DNA from: Comamonadaceae bacterium | Lineage (GTDB): Bacteria > Pseudomonadota > Gammaproteobacteria > Burkholderiales > Burkholderiaceae_C | NCBI GenBank assembly: GCA_947373185.1 | Contig: CANBWP010000007.1 | Span: 1 to 64,000 of the forward strand | Direction: 5' to 3' | DNA length: 64,000 nt | In this document: positions 51,469 through 60,691 of the stretch, piece by piece | Position numbering within the stretch: position 1 is the first letter of the stretch | How the letters are laid out: the number at the start of each line of letters is the position of its first letter | Position numbers and translations under genes: made by a program | Notes under the pieces: generated by a model | The model's input: only the letters and a program-made list of their open reading frames with translations | What the model was told of the DNA's origin: nothing | Databases searched by the model: none

Positions 51469-53766
51469 ATGTATGACCAAACGCCCCTCTTGAACAACCT
51501 GAACCCTGAGCAGTTGCGGGCGGTGACGCTGCCTTCTGAGTCGGCCCTGATCCTGGCTGGCGCGGGTTCGGGCAAAACCCGCGTATTGACCACCCGAATT
51601 GCTTGGTTATTGCAAACCTCCCAAGTGGGCTCGGGGGGTATTTTGGCCGTCACCTTTACCAACAAGGCGGCCAAGGAGATGATGCTGAGGTTGCAGGCCA
51701 TGTTGCCCGTCAACGTGCGCGGCATGTGGATTGGCACTTTTCATGGTTTGTGCAATCGGTTTTTGCGGGCTCATTACAAAATGGCCAACCTGCCGCAGAC
51801 CTTTCAAATTCTGGACACCCAAGACCAACTGTCGGCCATCAAACGTCTGTGCAAGCAGCACAGCGTCGACGATGAGCGCTTTCCCCCCAAGCAACTTCAG
51901 TGGTTCATTGCCGGTTGCAAAGAAGATGGCTTGCGGCCCAAAGATGTCGATGTACGGGACGACGAAACACGCCGCAAAGTCGATATTTACCAGTTGTATG
52001 AAGACCAATGCCAACGCGAAGGTGTGGTGGACTTTGGTGAATTGATGCTGCGCTCATTTGAGCTGTTGAGGGACAACGAAGCCATTCGTTTGCATTACAG
52101 ATCACGCTTCAAACATGTGCTGATCGACGAGTTTCAAGACACCAACAAACTGCAATATGCCTGGATCAAAATGATTGCCGGTTTGCCCGCTGAGCATGGC
52201 AGTGCTGTGTTGGCTGTGGGTGATGATGATCAAAGCATTTATGCTTTCCGTGGCGCGCGTGTGGGCAACATGGCCGACTTTGTGCGCGAGTTTGGCGTCC
52301 AACATCAAATCAAGTTGGAACAAAACTACCGCAGTTACAGCAACATTTTGGACTCTGCCAATGCCCTGATCGGCAACAACAAAAATCGCTTAGGCAAGAA
52401 TCTGAGGACCGATCAAGGCGCAGGCGAACCTGTGCGTGTGTACGAGTCCACCAGCGATTTTGCCGAAGCGCAATGGTTGGTCGATGAGATTCGTCAGTTG
52501 GTCAAAGGCGATGGTTTCACGCGCAAAGAGGTGGCCGTCTTGTATCGCAGCAATGCACAAAGCCGGGTGATGGAAACGGCCTTGTTCAACGCCGGCGTAC
52601 CCTACAAGGTGTATGGCGGTCTGCGCTTCTTTGAACGCGCCGAGATCAAGCACGCCTTGGCTTATTTGCGCATTTTGGAAAACCCCAACGACGACACCAG
52701 CTTCTTGCGGATCGTCAATTTTCCACCGCGCGGCATTGGTGCGCGCAGTGTGGAGCAATTGCAAGATGCAGCCAAAGGTTTGGGTTGCTCTTTGCACGAT
52801 GCCGTCAGCACCACCGCGGGTAAAGCGGGTGCCAAGTTGGCAGGCTTTGTGGCCATGATCGATGTGATGCGCGAGCAAACGCCTGGCATGACCTTGCGCG
52901 AGATCATCGAATTGGTGCTGGACAAAACAGGTTTGATCGAGCACTACAAAACAGAAAAAGAAGGCGCTGATCGCGTCGAAAACTTGGAAGAATTGGTCAA
53001 TGCTGCCGAAAGTTTTGTGACCCAAGAAGGCTTTGGCCGCGACGCCGAAGCCACCGCGCAAGAAATGGCCCCCATTGCCGAAGACGGCGAAGTGATGTCG
53101 CCCTTGGCGGCCTTCCTAACGCATGCAGCCCTTGAGGCCGGTGACAACCAAGCGCAAGCGGGCGAAGACGCGGTTCAACTCATGACCGTTCATGCCAGCA
53201 AAGGATTGGAGTTTGATGCGGTGTTCATCAGTGGCTTGGAAGAGGGCTTGTTCCCTCACGAAAATTCCATGAACGATTACGATGGCTTGGAAGAGGAACG
53301 CCGTTTGATGTACGTGGCCATTACGCGCGCGCGCAAGCGTTTGTACCTGAGCCATTCGCAAACGCGCATGTTGCATGGTCAAACGCGCTATAACCTTAAA
53401 AGCCGTTTCTTGGACGAACTGCCTGAGGAATGCTTGAAGTGGATTACGCCCAAAAATCCTGGCTTTGCCACAGGCTTGGGCGGCGGTTGGACATCGCCAG
53501 CACAGGCTTTTCAGGCCAAGCCGGCTTGGGGACACAGCAGTTTGGGTTCGGCGGAGACTTACAAGAGCCCGCCCGTGCCTGTGCAAAAATCGGAACCTTC
53601 GCATGGCATCAAGGCCAGCATGAAAGTGTTTCACACCAAGTTTGGTGAAGGCAAAGTTTTGGCTGTGGAAGGTGCTGGCGCTGATGCGCGGGCGCAAGTG
53701 AATTTTCCAAGGCACGGCGTGAAGTGGTTGGCCTTGTCGGTGGCCAAGTTGACCCCCGTGGAATGA
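51469..53766 (+). CDS. uvrD: ATP-dependent DNA helicase UvrD/PcrA
   Basis: Superfamily 1A helicase, 765 residues, acting in excision and mismatch repair. Motifs in order are LNPEQLRAVTLP (Q-motif, about 9-20), AGAGSGKTRVL (about 30-40), TFTNKAAKEM, GTFHGLCNRFLR, LIDEFQDTN, VGDDDQSIYAFRGA, EQNYRS, VHASKGLEFDAVFISGLEEGLFP and YVAITRARKRLYLSH. A C-terminal Tudor-like domain (KVFHTKFGEGKVLAVEG...NFPRHGVKWLALSVAKL, about 715-762) indicates UvrD rather than Rep. The gene is divergent from guaC. Confidence 0.93.
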   Translation: MYDQTPLLNNLNPEQLRAVTLPSESALILAGAGSGKTRVLTTRIAWLLQTSQVGSGGILAVTFTNKAAKEMMLRLQAMLPVNVRGMWIGTFHGLCNRFLRAHYKMANLPQTFQILDTQDQLSAIKRLCKQHSVDDERFPPKQLQWFIAGCKEDGLRPKDVDVRDDETRRKVDIYQLYEDQCQREGVVDFGELMLRSFELLRDNEAIRLHYRSRFKHVLIDEFQDTNKLQYAWIKMIAGLPAEHGSAVLAVGDDDQSIYAFRGARVGNMADFVREFGVQHQIKLEQNYRSYSNILDSANALIGNNKNRLGKNLRTDQGAGEPVRVYESTSDFAEAQWLVDEIRQLVKGDGFTRKEVAVLYRSNAQSRVMETALFNAGVPYKVYGGLRFFERAEIKHALAYLRILENPNDDTSFLRIVNFPPRGIGARSVEQLQDAAKGLGCSLHDAVSTTAGKAGAKLAGFVAMIDVMREQTPGMTLREIIELVLDKTGLIEHYKTEKEGADRVENLEELVNAAESFVTQEGFGRDAEATAQEMAPIAEDGEVMSPLAAFLTHAALEAGDNQAQAGEDAVQLMTVHASKGLEFDAVFISGLEEGLFPHENSMNDYDGLEEERRLMYVAITRARKRLYLSHSQTRMLHGQTRYNLKSRFLDELPEECLKWITPKNPGFATGLGGGWTSPAQAFQAKPAWGHSSLGSAETYKSPPVPVQKSEPSHGIKASMKVFHTKFGEGKVLAVEGAGADARAQVNFPRHGVKWLALSVAKLTPVE

Positions 53767-53827
53767 ATCGCTACATAGAGAGCCATCGTGTGCAAATTTT
53801 TTGAGAGAAAGTTTTAGGAAAAGAACT

Positions 53828-54304
53828 ATGAAAATTGAAAAAGATACCGTCGTCACCTTGAAATACAAAGTGTCCGACGCACAAGGTAAATTGTTGGAAG
53901 CCGCTGAAGAGCCCATGGCCTATTTGCATGGCGGCTATGAAAACACATTGCCCAAAATAGAAGAGGCATTGGATGGCAAAGAAAAAGGCTATCAAACCAC
54001 CTTGGTTTTATCCCCTGAAGATTCATTTGGCGAACGAGATGAAAGCCTCTTGCAAACTATGCCCAAAAAAGACTTTCCGCCTGGCGTGAAAGTGGGTGGC
54101 CAATTGCGCGGGCGCACGCCAGATGGGCGGGAAGCCATTTTCAATGTGGTCAAAATCAAGGGTGACACCGTGATGCTGGACGGTAACCACCCTTGGGCCG
54201 GTCAAACATTGCGCTTTCAATTGAATGTGACTGAGGTGCGTGCGGCCATTCAAGAAGAAATTGACCACCGTCATGTGCATGGCGCGCATGGACATCACCA
54301 TTGA
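53828..54304 (+). CDS. slyD: FKBP-type peptidyl-prolyl isomerase SlyD
   Basis: Peptidyl-prolyl cis-trans isomerase and chaperone, 158 residues. FKBP-split motifs are VVTLKYKVSDAQGKLLEAAEEPMAYLHGGYENTLPKIEEALDGKEKG (about 9-55), with the inserted flap domain at about 68-120 and DGNHPWAGQTLRFQLNVTEV near the end. The C-terminal tail DHRHVHGAHGHHH is histidine-rich. In E. coli a metal-rich tail of SlyD binds nickel for hydrogenase, so nickel supply to urease is an inference worth noting. The ATG at 53828 is chosen over a TTG-type start at 53801. A bidirectional terminator follows. Confidence 0.92.
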   Translation: MKIEKDTVVTLKYKVSDAQGKLLEAAEEPMAYLHGGYENTLPKIEEALDGKEKGYQTTLVLSPEDSFGERDESLLQTMPKKDFPPGVKVGGQLRGRTPDGREAIFNVVKIKGDTVMLDGNHPWAGQTLRFQLNVTEVRAAIQEEIDHRHVHGAHGHHH

Positions 54305-54320
54305 GCTTGAACCTTCAAAG

Positions 54321-54349
54321 AAAAAAGCCTGCTGATGCAGGCTTTTTTT
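54321..54349. terminator. Bidirectional terminator between slyD and the membrane protein gene
   Basis: AAAAAAGCCTGC (54321-54332) pairs with GCAGGCTTTTTT (54337-54348) around TGAT. A-run and T-run on opposite sides let it work for both convergent genes. Confidence 0.9.
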
Positions 54350-55136
54350 AAGCTTGTGTTTCGCCGCCCGGTAAGGGCAAATCAAAGCAGTCTTTGACGC
54401 TGAAATAAACAGAGGTGAAAAACATGGCGCTCATTAAAAGTGCGCCAGGCATTAAAACAGCTGCCGTTAAATCGCTGCCACCGATGGCGCTGCTGATGGT
54501 CAAAATGATGGCAGCACCGGCCACAAAGACACCCGCCCATGCCAACAGGTACACCGCAAATGCGCCTAGGTTGCGCCAACAGGCCACTGCGCTGAAAAAC
54601 ATGCTTTTGACTGGCGGTATGCCGTGCCAATGAACCAAGGCCGGTGCGTGCCAAAACATCATGGACATGGGGATGTAGAGCACCGTACTTAGCCAAATGG
54701 CCATTTGAAAATCTGCGGCTTCAACCACTTCGGGGGTGATGGGGGCATTGGCCAAATAAACTTTGGCAAAGCTGCCGCCGTCCACCAAAGTGGTGAGCGC
54801 CATGACGGCCAAAAAACTGATGGCATACAAACCACCCAAAACCAGCATGGCTTTGAAACGCTGTTGGCCTGCCCGAAAGGCCACCATCAAAACCGTGGGC
54901 ATTGGAAATTTGCCGCCTGCAGCTTGCTCAGTGGCCACCATGAGTCCGAGGGTCACAGCCGGCAAAATGAGCAGGGCAATGACAGAACCAATGACCGGGA
55001 CCATGGACAAAACAGACACCCAGGCCATGAACAAGAAGAACAGGCCGGTAAAAGCCAAGGGTTGCCGCCAAAAAGTTCGAATGCCTTGTTTGACCCAAAC
55101 CAGGCCTTGTTTAGCGGGAACAATGTTCAGTTTCAT
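54348..55136 (-). CDS. BPSS1780-family membrane protein
   Basis: Inner-membrane protein of unknown function, 262 residues, with about six hydrophobic segments. It matches in style the BPSS1780 family of Burkholderiales: KLNIVPAKQGLVWVKQGIRTFWRQPLAFTGLFFLFMA at the N-terminus and FWHAPALVHWHGIPPVKSMFFSAVACWRNLGAF near residue 170. The ATG at 55136 overlaps the thrB stop as ATGA, which decides it against an earlier start at 55142. Co-transcription with thrB is expected; a functional link is not known. Confidence 0.85.
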   Translation of the reverse strand: MKLNIVPAKQGLVWVKQGIRTFWRQPLAFTGLFFLFMAWVSVLSMVPVIGSVIALLILPAVTLGLMVATEQAAGGKFPMPTVLMVAFRAGQQRFKAMLVLGGLYAISFLAVMALTTLVDGGSFAKVYLANAPITPEVVEAADFQMAIWLSTVLYIPMSMMFWHAPALVHWHGIPPVKSMFFSAVACWRNLGAFAVYLLAWAGVFVAGAAIILTISSAIGGSDLTAAVLMPGALLMSAMFFTSVYFSVKDCFDLPLPGGETQA

Positions 55137-56089
55137 GCCCAAAGCTTAAGCTGGCAGGACTGGCGCATGCGCAATACCCGTTCGAAGTGAGTGGGATCGT
55201 GAGGCACCAACATGGCCGCGTCACGGGGTAAATAGAAATCCCAGAGTCTTGAGATCCAGAAACGTAAGGCGCCTGCGCGCAGCATGGCCGGTAACAGTTG
55301 CCGTTCGGCGCTTCGCAAAGGCCTAACGGACTGGTAGGCCTCAAGCAGTGCGTTGGCACGAGCAGAGGCATGTAAGCCCGTTGGCAGGTCGATGCACCAA
55401 TCATTCAGGCAAACGGCCAAATCGAAAAGCCATGTATCGACGCCAGCAAAATAAAAATCAAAAAAACCGGTGAGGGCTTCACCTTCGAACATCACATTGT
55501 CTCGGAACAAGTCGGCATGCACCGGTCCTTTGGGGAGTCCTTGATAGGCCGCACTTTGAGCGATGTGATTTTGATAGGCCAGTTCTGTTTGCAACAGTGC
55601 AGATTGCGCTTCGTCTAAAAACGGCATCACAACAGGTGCCGTTTCGTTCCACCATGGCAGGCTGCGCAAGTTGGGTTGGCTGCGGTTGTAGTCTTCACCC
55701 GCCAAATGCATCCGGGCCAACATGACCCCCACTTGCGCGCAGTGAATCACCTCAGGGCTTAATTGGCTTTTGCCATTCAAGCGATTGACCACAGCCGCTG
55801 GTTTGCCAGCCACCGTGTGCAGGATGTTGCCGTCTGCGTTGGCTGCAGGGTTGGGAACCGGTATGCCTTTTTCTGCCAAATGTTTCATCAAAAACAGATA
55901 GAAGGGCAGTTGTTCGTGGGTCAGCCGCTCAAACAAGGTTAAGACGTAGGCGCCTTGATCGGTTGTGGCGAAATAATTGGTGTTTTCAATGCCGCCCTCA
56001 ATGCCTTTCAGTTCGGTCAGTTGTCCCAAATTGAGTTCTGTTAGGAGGGAGGCTGCAAGCTCCTCGGAAACGGGCGTAAAAACAGCCAT
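55133..56089 (-). CDS. thrB: Homoserine kinase, type II (ThrB)
   Basis: Aminoglycoside-phosphotransferase-fold homoserine kinase, 318 residues, making O-phosphohomoserine for threonine synthesis. Motifs are LKGIEGGIENTNYFATTDQGAYVLTLFER (about 27-55), the catalytic loop GPVHADLFRDNVMFEGEALTGFFDFYFAGVDTWLFDLAVCLNDWC (about 188-232), and FWISRLWDFYLPRDA. This family replaces the GHMP-type ThrB in many betaproteobacteria. The stop is coupled to the membrane protein gene. The divergent polA starts 140 bases away. Confidence 0.93.
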   Translation of the reverse strand: MAVFTPVSEELAASLLTELNLGQLTELKGIEGGIENTNYFATTDQGAYVLTLFERLTHEQLPFYLFLMKHLAEKGIPVPNPAANADGNILHTVAGKPAAVVNRLNGKSQLSPEVIHCAQVGVMLARMHLAGEDYNRSQPNLRSLPWWNETAPVVMPFLDEAQSALLQTELAYQNHIAQSAAYQGLPKGPVHADLFRDNVMFEGEALTGFFDFYFAGVDTWLFDLAVCLNDWCIDLPTGLHASARANALLEAYQSVRPLRSAERQLLPAMLRAGALRFWISRLWDFYLPRDAAMLVPHDPTHFERVLRMRQSCQLKLWA

Positions 56090-56228
56090 GGCTTAGAGGG
56101 TGCTTTGAGGGGTGAAATAGATGCGATGAGGCATGGCGGAATTCATCTGCTGATTGTAGTGGGTGTTGTTGACACTTTTGCAAGGGCGGACATGCGCAAA
56201 ACGCCGTTTGGACAGGCACAATTGGGGC

Positions 56229-59015
56229 ATGAGCGACAAGAAAACCCTGCTGTTGGTGGATGGCTCCAGCTATCTGTACCGTGCCTTCCATGCCATGCCC
56301 GATTTGCGTGCAGTTCCGGGCGACCCTGCCAGTCCTGCCACCGGCGCCATTCGCGGCATGATCAACATGATGGAGCGTTTGCGCAAAGACATTCCTGCCG
56401 AGTATGCGGTGTGTGTGTTTGACGCCAAAGGCCCCACCTTCCGGGACGAAATTTATCCAGAGTACAAACAAAATCGCAGCCCCATGCCCGACGATTTGCG
56501 CTCGCAAATTGAACCCATCCATGAGTTGGTGCGTTTGATGGGTTGGAAAGTGTTGGATGTGCCTGGCGTAGAGGCTGACGACGTGATTGGCACATTGGCC
56601 GCTGTGGGTTCTTCTCACGGCATCGAAGTGATTGTGTCTAGCGGCGACAAAGACTTGGCCCAGTTGGTCAACGAACACATCACCATCATCGACACCATGA
56701 ACGGCAAGCGACGAGACTTGGCTGGGGTGCAAGAAGAGTTTGGTGTGCCTGCCAGCCTGATGCTGGACTACCAAATTTTGGTAGGCGACACCGTGGACAA
56801 CGTGCCGGGTGTGCAAAAGGTGGGTCCTAAAACCGCCGCCAAATTGTTGCTGGAATACGGTTCGCTCGACAACTTGATGGCGCATGCTAATGAAGTGAAG
56901 GGTGTGGTGGGTGAGAACTTGCGCAAGGCCGTCGATTGGTTGCCCACCGGACGTCAGCTTTTGAAAATTCGAACCGATTGCGATTTAAACGGCTATGTGC
57001 CCGAGTTGCCATCGCTGGAAACCATTCGCTTGGGTCAGCCCAACGAGGCCGACTTGTTGGCCTTCTACGAAAAGTATGGTTTCAAAGGCTTGGTCCGAAG
57101 CCGGGGTGCTGGTGCATCTGAATCCTCCGGTGAAAGCAAGCCAAGCAAGGCTGCATTTGTGCCGCAGGATGATTTGTTCGCAGAACCCGAGCCTGTTTTG
57201 ACAGTGACGGGTGACAAGCAATACGAAACCATTTTGACGTGGGACCAATTCAATGCATGGCTGCCCAAGTTGGAAGCGGCTGAATGCGTGGCCATTGACA
57301 CTGAAACCACCTCTCTAGACGCCATGCGCGCCGACTTGGTGGGCATCAGCTGGAGCGTGAAGCCTGGCGAAGCAGCCTACTTGCCCCTGCGCCATGATGG
57401 CCCCGATGCACCCGCGCAATTGCCAATGAATGAGGTACTTGCCAAACTCAAAGCTTGGCTCGAAAACCCACTCAAACTCAAAGTAGGTCAGCACATTAAA
57501 TATGACCGCCATGTGTTTGCCAATGTGGGCATTGAAGTGCGCGGCTATGCGCACGACACCATGCTGCAGAGTTATGTGCTGGAAGTTCACAAGCCGCACA
57601 GCTTGGCCAGTTTGGCTTTGCGACACGTGGGTCGCACGGGCATCACCTACGAAGATTTGTGTGGCAAGGGTGCGCATCAAATTTCGTTTGCACAAGTCGA
57701 TGTAGAAAAAGCCTCCGAGTATTCTTGTGAAGACTCCGATCAATGCTTAGATGTGCACAGTGTGCTGTGGCCACGCATTCAAGCCGATGCCAAATTACGC
57801 GCCATCTACGACATTGAAATTGCCACCAGCGAAGCCTTGTTTCGCATTGAGCGCAATGGCGTGTTGATTGATGGCCCCACGCTGGCTGCGCAAAGCCAAG
57901 CTTTGGGTCAGCGCATCTTGCAACTCGAAACCGAAGCTTACGAAATTGCAGGTCAGCCTTTCAACTTGAGCAGTCCAAAGCAGTTAGGCGAAATCTTTTT
58001 TGACAAACTGGGTTTGCCAGTCATTAAAAAAACCGCCACAGGTGCACGCAGTACCGATGAAGAAGTGCTGGAGAAGTTGGCCGAGGACTATCCTTTGCCC
58101 GCGCGCATTTTGGAGCACCGCAGCCTGTCCAAACTCAAAGGCACTTACACCGACAAGCTGGCGCAGATGGCCTTACCTAGAACGGGCAGGGTCCACACGC
58201 ACTATGCGCAAGCCGTTGCGGTCACAGGACGTTTGTCTAGCAACGATCCCAACTTGCAAAACATTCCCATTCGTACTGCAGAGGGTCGCAAAGTGCGCGA
58301 AGCTTTTGTGGCACCCGCCGGCAGCTTGATTGCCAGCGCCGACTATTCTCAAATTGAATTGCGCATCATGGCGCACCTCAGTGGCGATGAAGCATTGCTC
58401 AGAGCATTTCATCAAGGTTTGGATGTGCACAAAGCCACAGCGGCTGAAGTGTTTGGTTTAACGTCAGACCAAGTGTCAAGTGAACAGCGCCGTTATGCGA
58501 AGACCATTAACTTCGGTTTGATTTACGGCATGAGCGCATTTGGTTTGGCCAAAGCCTTGAGCATCGACAACGGGGCTGCCAAAAATTACATTGAACGTTA
58601 CTTCCAGCGCTTCGCTGGTGTAAAGCGTTATATGGACGAAACGCGCGAGCAAGCCAAGTCACAAGGCTATGTCGAGACTGTGTTTGGCCGTCGTTTGTAT
58701 TTGCCAGAAATTAATTCACCCAATGGCCCAAGACGCGCTGGCGCTGAACGTGCGGCCATCAATGCGCCCATGCAAGGCACAGCGGCCGATTTGATCAAGC
58801 TGTCCATGATTGCCGTCCAAGAAGGCATAGACCGTGAGCAGCGCAAAACCAAAGTGATCATGCAAGTGCACGATGAATTGGTGTTTGAAGTGCCAGAGGA
58901 CGAGGTGGAATGGCTCAAAGTGGCCGTGCCGAAATGGATGGCAGATGTAGCCGTTCTCAAGGTGCCTTTGCTGGCAGAAGTGGGTGTCGGTGTGAATTGG
59001 GATCAGGCGCATTGA
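56229..59015 (+). CDS. polA: DNA polymerase I
   Basis: Repair and Okazaki-fragment polymerase, 928 residues. The 5'-3' exonuclease (1-290) has LLLVDGSSYLYRAFHAMP and VEADDVIGTLA with SGDKDLAQLV. The 3'-5' proofreading domain (about 340-520) keeps DTETTSLDAMRADLVG, so it looks active. The polymerase domain has SSNDPNLQNIPIRT, ADYSQIELRIMAHLSGD, RRYAKTINFGLIYGMSAFGLA and MQVHDELVFEVPEDEVEW. The ATG at 56229 gives MSDKKTLLLVDGSS, the usual start. An in-frame TTG at 56163 is rejected. Confidence 0.95.
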   Translation: MSDKKTLLLVDGSSYLYRAFHAMPDLRAVPGDPASPATGAIRGMINMMERLRKDIPAEYAVCVFDAKGPTFRDEIYPEYKQNRSPMPDDLRSQIEPIHELVRLMGWKVLDVPGVEADDVIGTLAAVGSSHGIEVIVSSGDKDLAQLVNEHITIIDTMNGKRRDLAGVQEEFGVPASLMLDYQILVGDTVDNVPGVQKVGPKTAAKLLLEYGSLDNLMAHANEVKGVVGENLRKAVDWLPTGRQLLKIRTDCDLNGYVPELPSLETIRLGQPNEADLLAFYEKYGFKGLVRSRGAGASESSGESKPSKAAFVPQDDLFAEPEPVLTVTGDKQYETILTWDQFNAWLPKLEAAECVAIDTETTSLDAMRADLVGISWSVKPGEAAYLPLRHDGPDAPAQLPMNEVLAKLKAWLENPLKLKVGQHIKYDRHVFANVGIEVRGYAHDTMLQSYVLEVHKPHSLASLALRHVGRTGITYEDLCGKGAHQISFAQVDVEKASEYSCEDSDQCLDVHSVLWPRIQADAKLRAIYDIEIATSEALFRIERNGVLIDGPTLAAQSQALGQRILQLETEAYEIAGQPFNLSSPKQLGEIFFDKLGLPVIKKTATGARSTDEEVLEKLAEDYPLPARILEHRSLSKLKGTYTDKLAQMALPRTGRVHTHYAQAVAVTGRLSSNDPNLQNIPIRTAEGRKVREAFVAPAGSLIASADYSQIELRIMAHLSGDEALLRAFHQGLDVHKATAAEVFGLTSDQVSSEQRRYAKTINFGLIYGMSAFGLAKALSIDNGAAKNYIERYFQRFAGVKRYMDETREQAKSQGYVETVFGRRLYLPEINSPNGPRRAGAERAAINAPMQGTAADLIKLSMIAVQEGIDREQRKTKVIMQVHDELVFEVPEDEVEWLKVAVPKWMADVAVLKVPLLAEVGVGVNWDQAH

Positions 59016-59058
59016 TTCTGCAGTCAACTGGATCCAAGCAAACATTGAGTTTGAATCG

Positions 59059-59934
59059 ATGAAGAACAGCATTCAAAAATTTCAAAATGCCTTAGGTGAA
59101 GCCGATAGGCAAGTGTTGCAGTCATGCTTGAAACAAGCCATGCAGCCGCTGCCCGAAGAAGCCATGCCTTGGTATTTGGGAGAAGCTCATTCTCCAACCG
59201 GCTACCTCACGCCAGAGCATGCCAAGGTGCTTTTGAGTTTGCGACAAGACTGGCACACAGTGCCGCATGGCCTACGCTGGGACACCCCTGAAAAAACACA
59301 CGACTCTAGAAGTTTGGCGCTTGCAAATTTGGCCGCTGAGTTGCGTGACCTTGGCCATGTGACAGGCTGGCGCAATGAAAAGTTCAGCTGTTGGCCCGAT
59401 GCCGTCATTTTGGACAATGGCCATCCCATAGAGCCTACAGCCACGCTGGCCGCCGCATTTGAAATGGAACGCGCGGCGTATCGGTTCTTTGGGTTGCGTG
59501 CACATGCTGTGCATGTCAACGGATTTACCGAGGATGGTTTTTTGTGGTGTGGACGCCGCGCATTGACCAAGGCCACCGACCCCGGCATGTTGGACAACGT
59601 TGCTGCGGGAGGCTTGCCGGCGGGCGAGTCTTTGCAAACCTGTGGCGTGCGCGAAATGGCAGAAGAAGCAGGCTTATCTGAGGCGCTAGCGTTAACAGCT
59701 GTAGCCCAAGGCCAAGTGACCACTTGCCGATCAGTTCCAAGAGGATGGCACCACGAAACCCTGTGGGTTTACAACTTGTTGATGCCAGCCGATGTGCAAC
59801 CGGTGAACCAAGACGGTGAGGTGGCTGAGTTCAGTTTGCTATCACCTGCGCAAGTGGTGCAGGCCATTGCATCAAAGCGCATGACGGTGGACGCTGCTTG
59901 CGTGCTGGCCCATGCGGTTTTACATGCCGATTGA
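59059..59934 (+). CDS. Nudix hydrolase with N-terminal DUF4743-like domain
   Basis: Protein of 291 residues. The C-terminal part has a complete Nudix box: GGLPAGESLQTCGVREMAEEAGL (about 189-211, G-x5-E-x7-REUxEExGU). The N-terminal half, with PWYLGEAHSPTGYLTPEHAKVLLSL and VTGWRNEKFSCW, resembles the DUF4743 region found in eukaryotic thiamine pyrophosphokinase-linked Nudix proteins. Those are proposed to remove damaged thiamine diphosphate. Substrate here is not shown by the sequence. It follows polA by 43 bases, and its 3' end overlaps the TSUP gene. Confidence 0.85.
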   Translation: MKNSIQKFQNALGEADRQVLQSCLKQAMQPLPEEAMPWYLGEAHSPTGYLTPEHAKVLLSLRQDWHTVPHGLRWDTPEKTHDSRSLALANLAAELRDLGHVTGWRNEKFSCWPDAVILDNGHPIEPTATLAAAFEMERAAYRFFGLRAHAVHVNGFTEDGFLWCGRRALTKATDPGMLDNVAAGGLPAGESLQTCGVREMAEEAGLSEALALTAVAQGQVTTCRSVPRGWHHETLWVYNLLMPADVQPVNQDGEVAEFSLLSPAQVVQAIASKRMTVDAACVLAHAVLHAD

Positions 59935-60682
59935 CTTTGATTTTTTTGCCATGGCCGTGGTGCTATTAGGCTACTTTGTTTTAGGCATTGCAGGATTTGG
60001 TTCAGCCCTGATCATCGTGCCATTGTTGGCCTGGAATTGGCCACTGGCATTTGTCGTGCCCTTGGTGTTGTTGATCGATGTGCCCGCCGCTGTTCTACAC
60101 ACGGGCTTGAATTTTCGTCAGGTGATTTGGCGCGAATTGCCATCACTCCTGCCTTCCGTTGTTCTTGGCGCTTTGGTGGGCATTGGCTTGATTCAATGGA
60201 CCGATGGCGACGGTTTGCTTTTGGTCTTGGGCTTCTATGTTATTTACATCGGATGGCAAGGGTTAAAGGGCGCGGTAACTGCCATTCGATTCAAGGTCAC
60301 GTCTTCTCACCCCTATGGTTTTGCAATGGGCTTGGTCGAGACGATGTTTGGCACGGCCGGGCCATTGGTCATGTCGTGGCTGTCTAAGCGAGTTTCAGAT
60401 CCATTTGTGATCAGGGCAACCATGCCGATGACCATCATTGGCTTGTCGTCCATTGCTCTTGGCACGGTAGGTGTGTCAGGGGGCTTAAACGATTTGTCGC
60501 TTTGGCAAAATTTTGCATTTTTGCTACCATTTGCGCTAGCAGGTGTTTGGCTTGGTCACCAATTCTCCAAAAGAATTTCTGCAGCGGTACTCAGGCCTTT
60601 TATTTATGGGTTTTTGTGTCTAAGTGGTTGTGTCTTGTGCGCAAGGGCGTTTCGCGGTTTATTTTCATTCATTATCAATTAA
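59924..60682 (+). CDS. TSUP/TauE-SafE family permease
   Basis: Inner-membrane protein of the TSUP family, 252 residues with about eight helices. The family signature is seen twice: LLGYFVLGIAGFGSALIIVPLLAW near the N-terminus and PYGFAMGLVETMFGTAGPLVMSWLSKR in the middle. TSUP proteins move sulfite, sulfoacetate or other sulfur anions. The ATG at 59924 is chosen; 59912 and 59951 are alternatives. It overlaps the Nudix gene by 11 bases. The regulator that follows starts within 9 bases of its stop. Sulfur-related neighbours support a sulfur anion substrate. Confidence 0.85.
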   Translation: MPIDFDFFAMAVVLLGYFVLGIAGFGSALIIVPLLAWNWPLAFVVPLVLLIDVPAAVLHTGLNFRQVIWRELPSLLPSVVLGALVGIGLIQWTDGDGLLLVLGFYVIYIGWQGLKGAVTAIRFKVTSSHPYGFAMGLVETMFGTAGPLVMSWLSKRVSDPFVIRATMPMTIIGLSSIALGTVGVSGGLNDLSLWQNFAFLLPFALAGVWLGHQFSKRISAAVLRPFIYGFLCLSGCVLCARAFRGLFSFIIN

Positions 60683-60691
60683 GTGAGTCAG

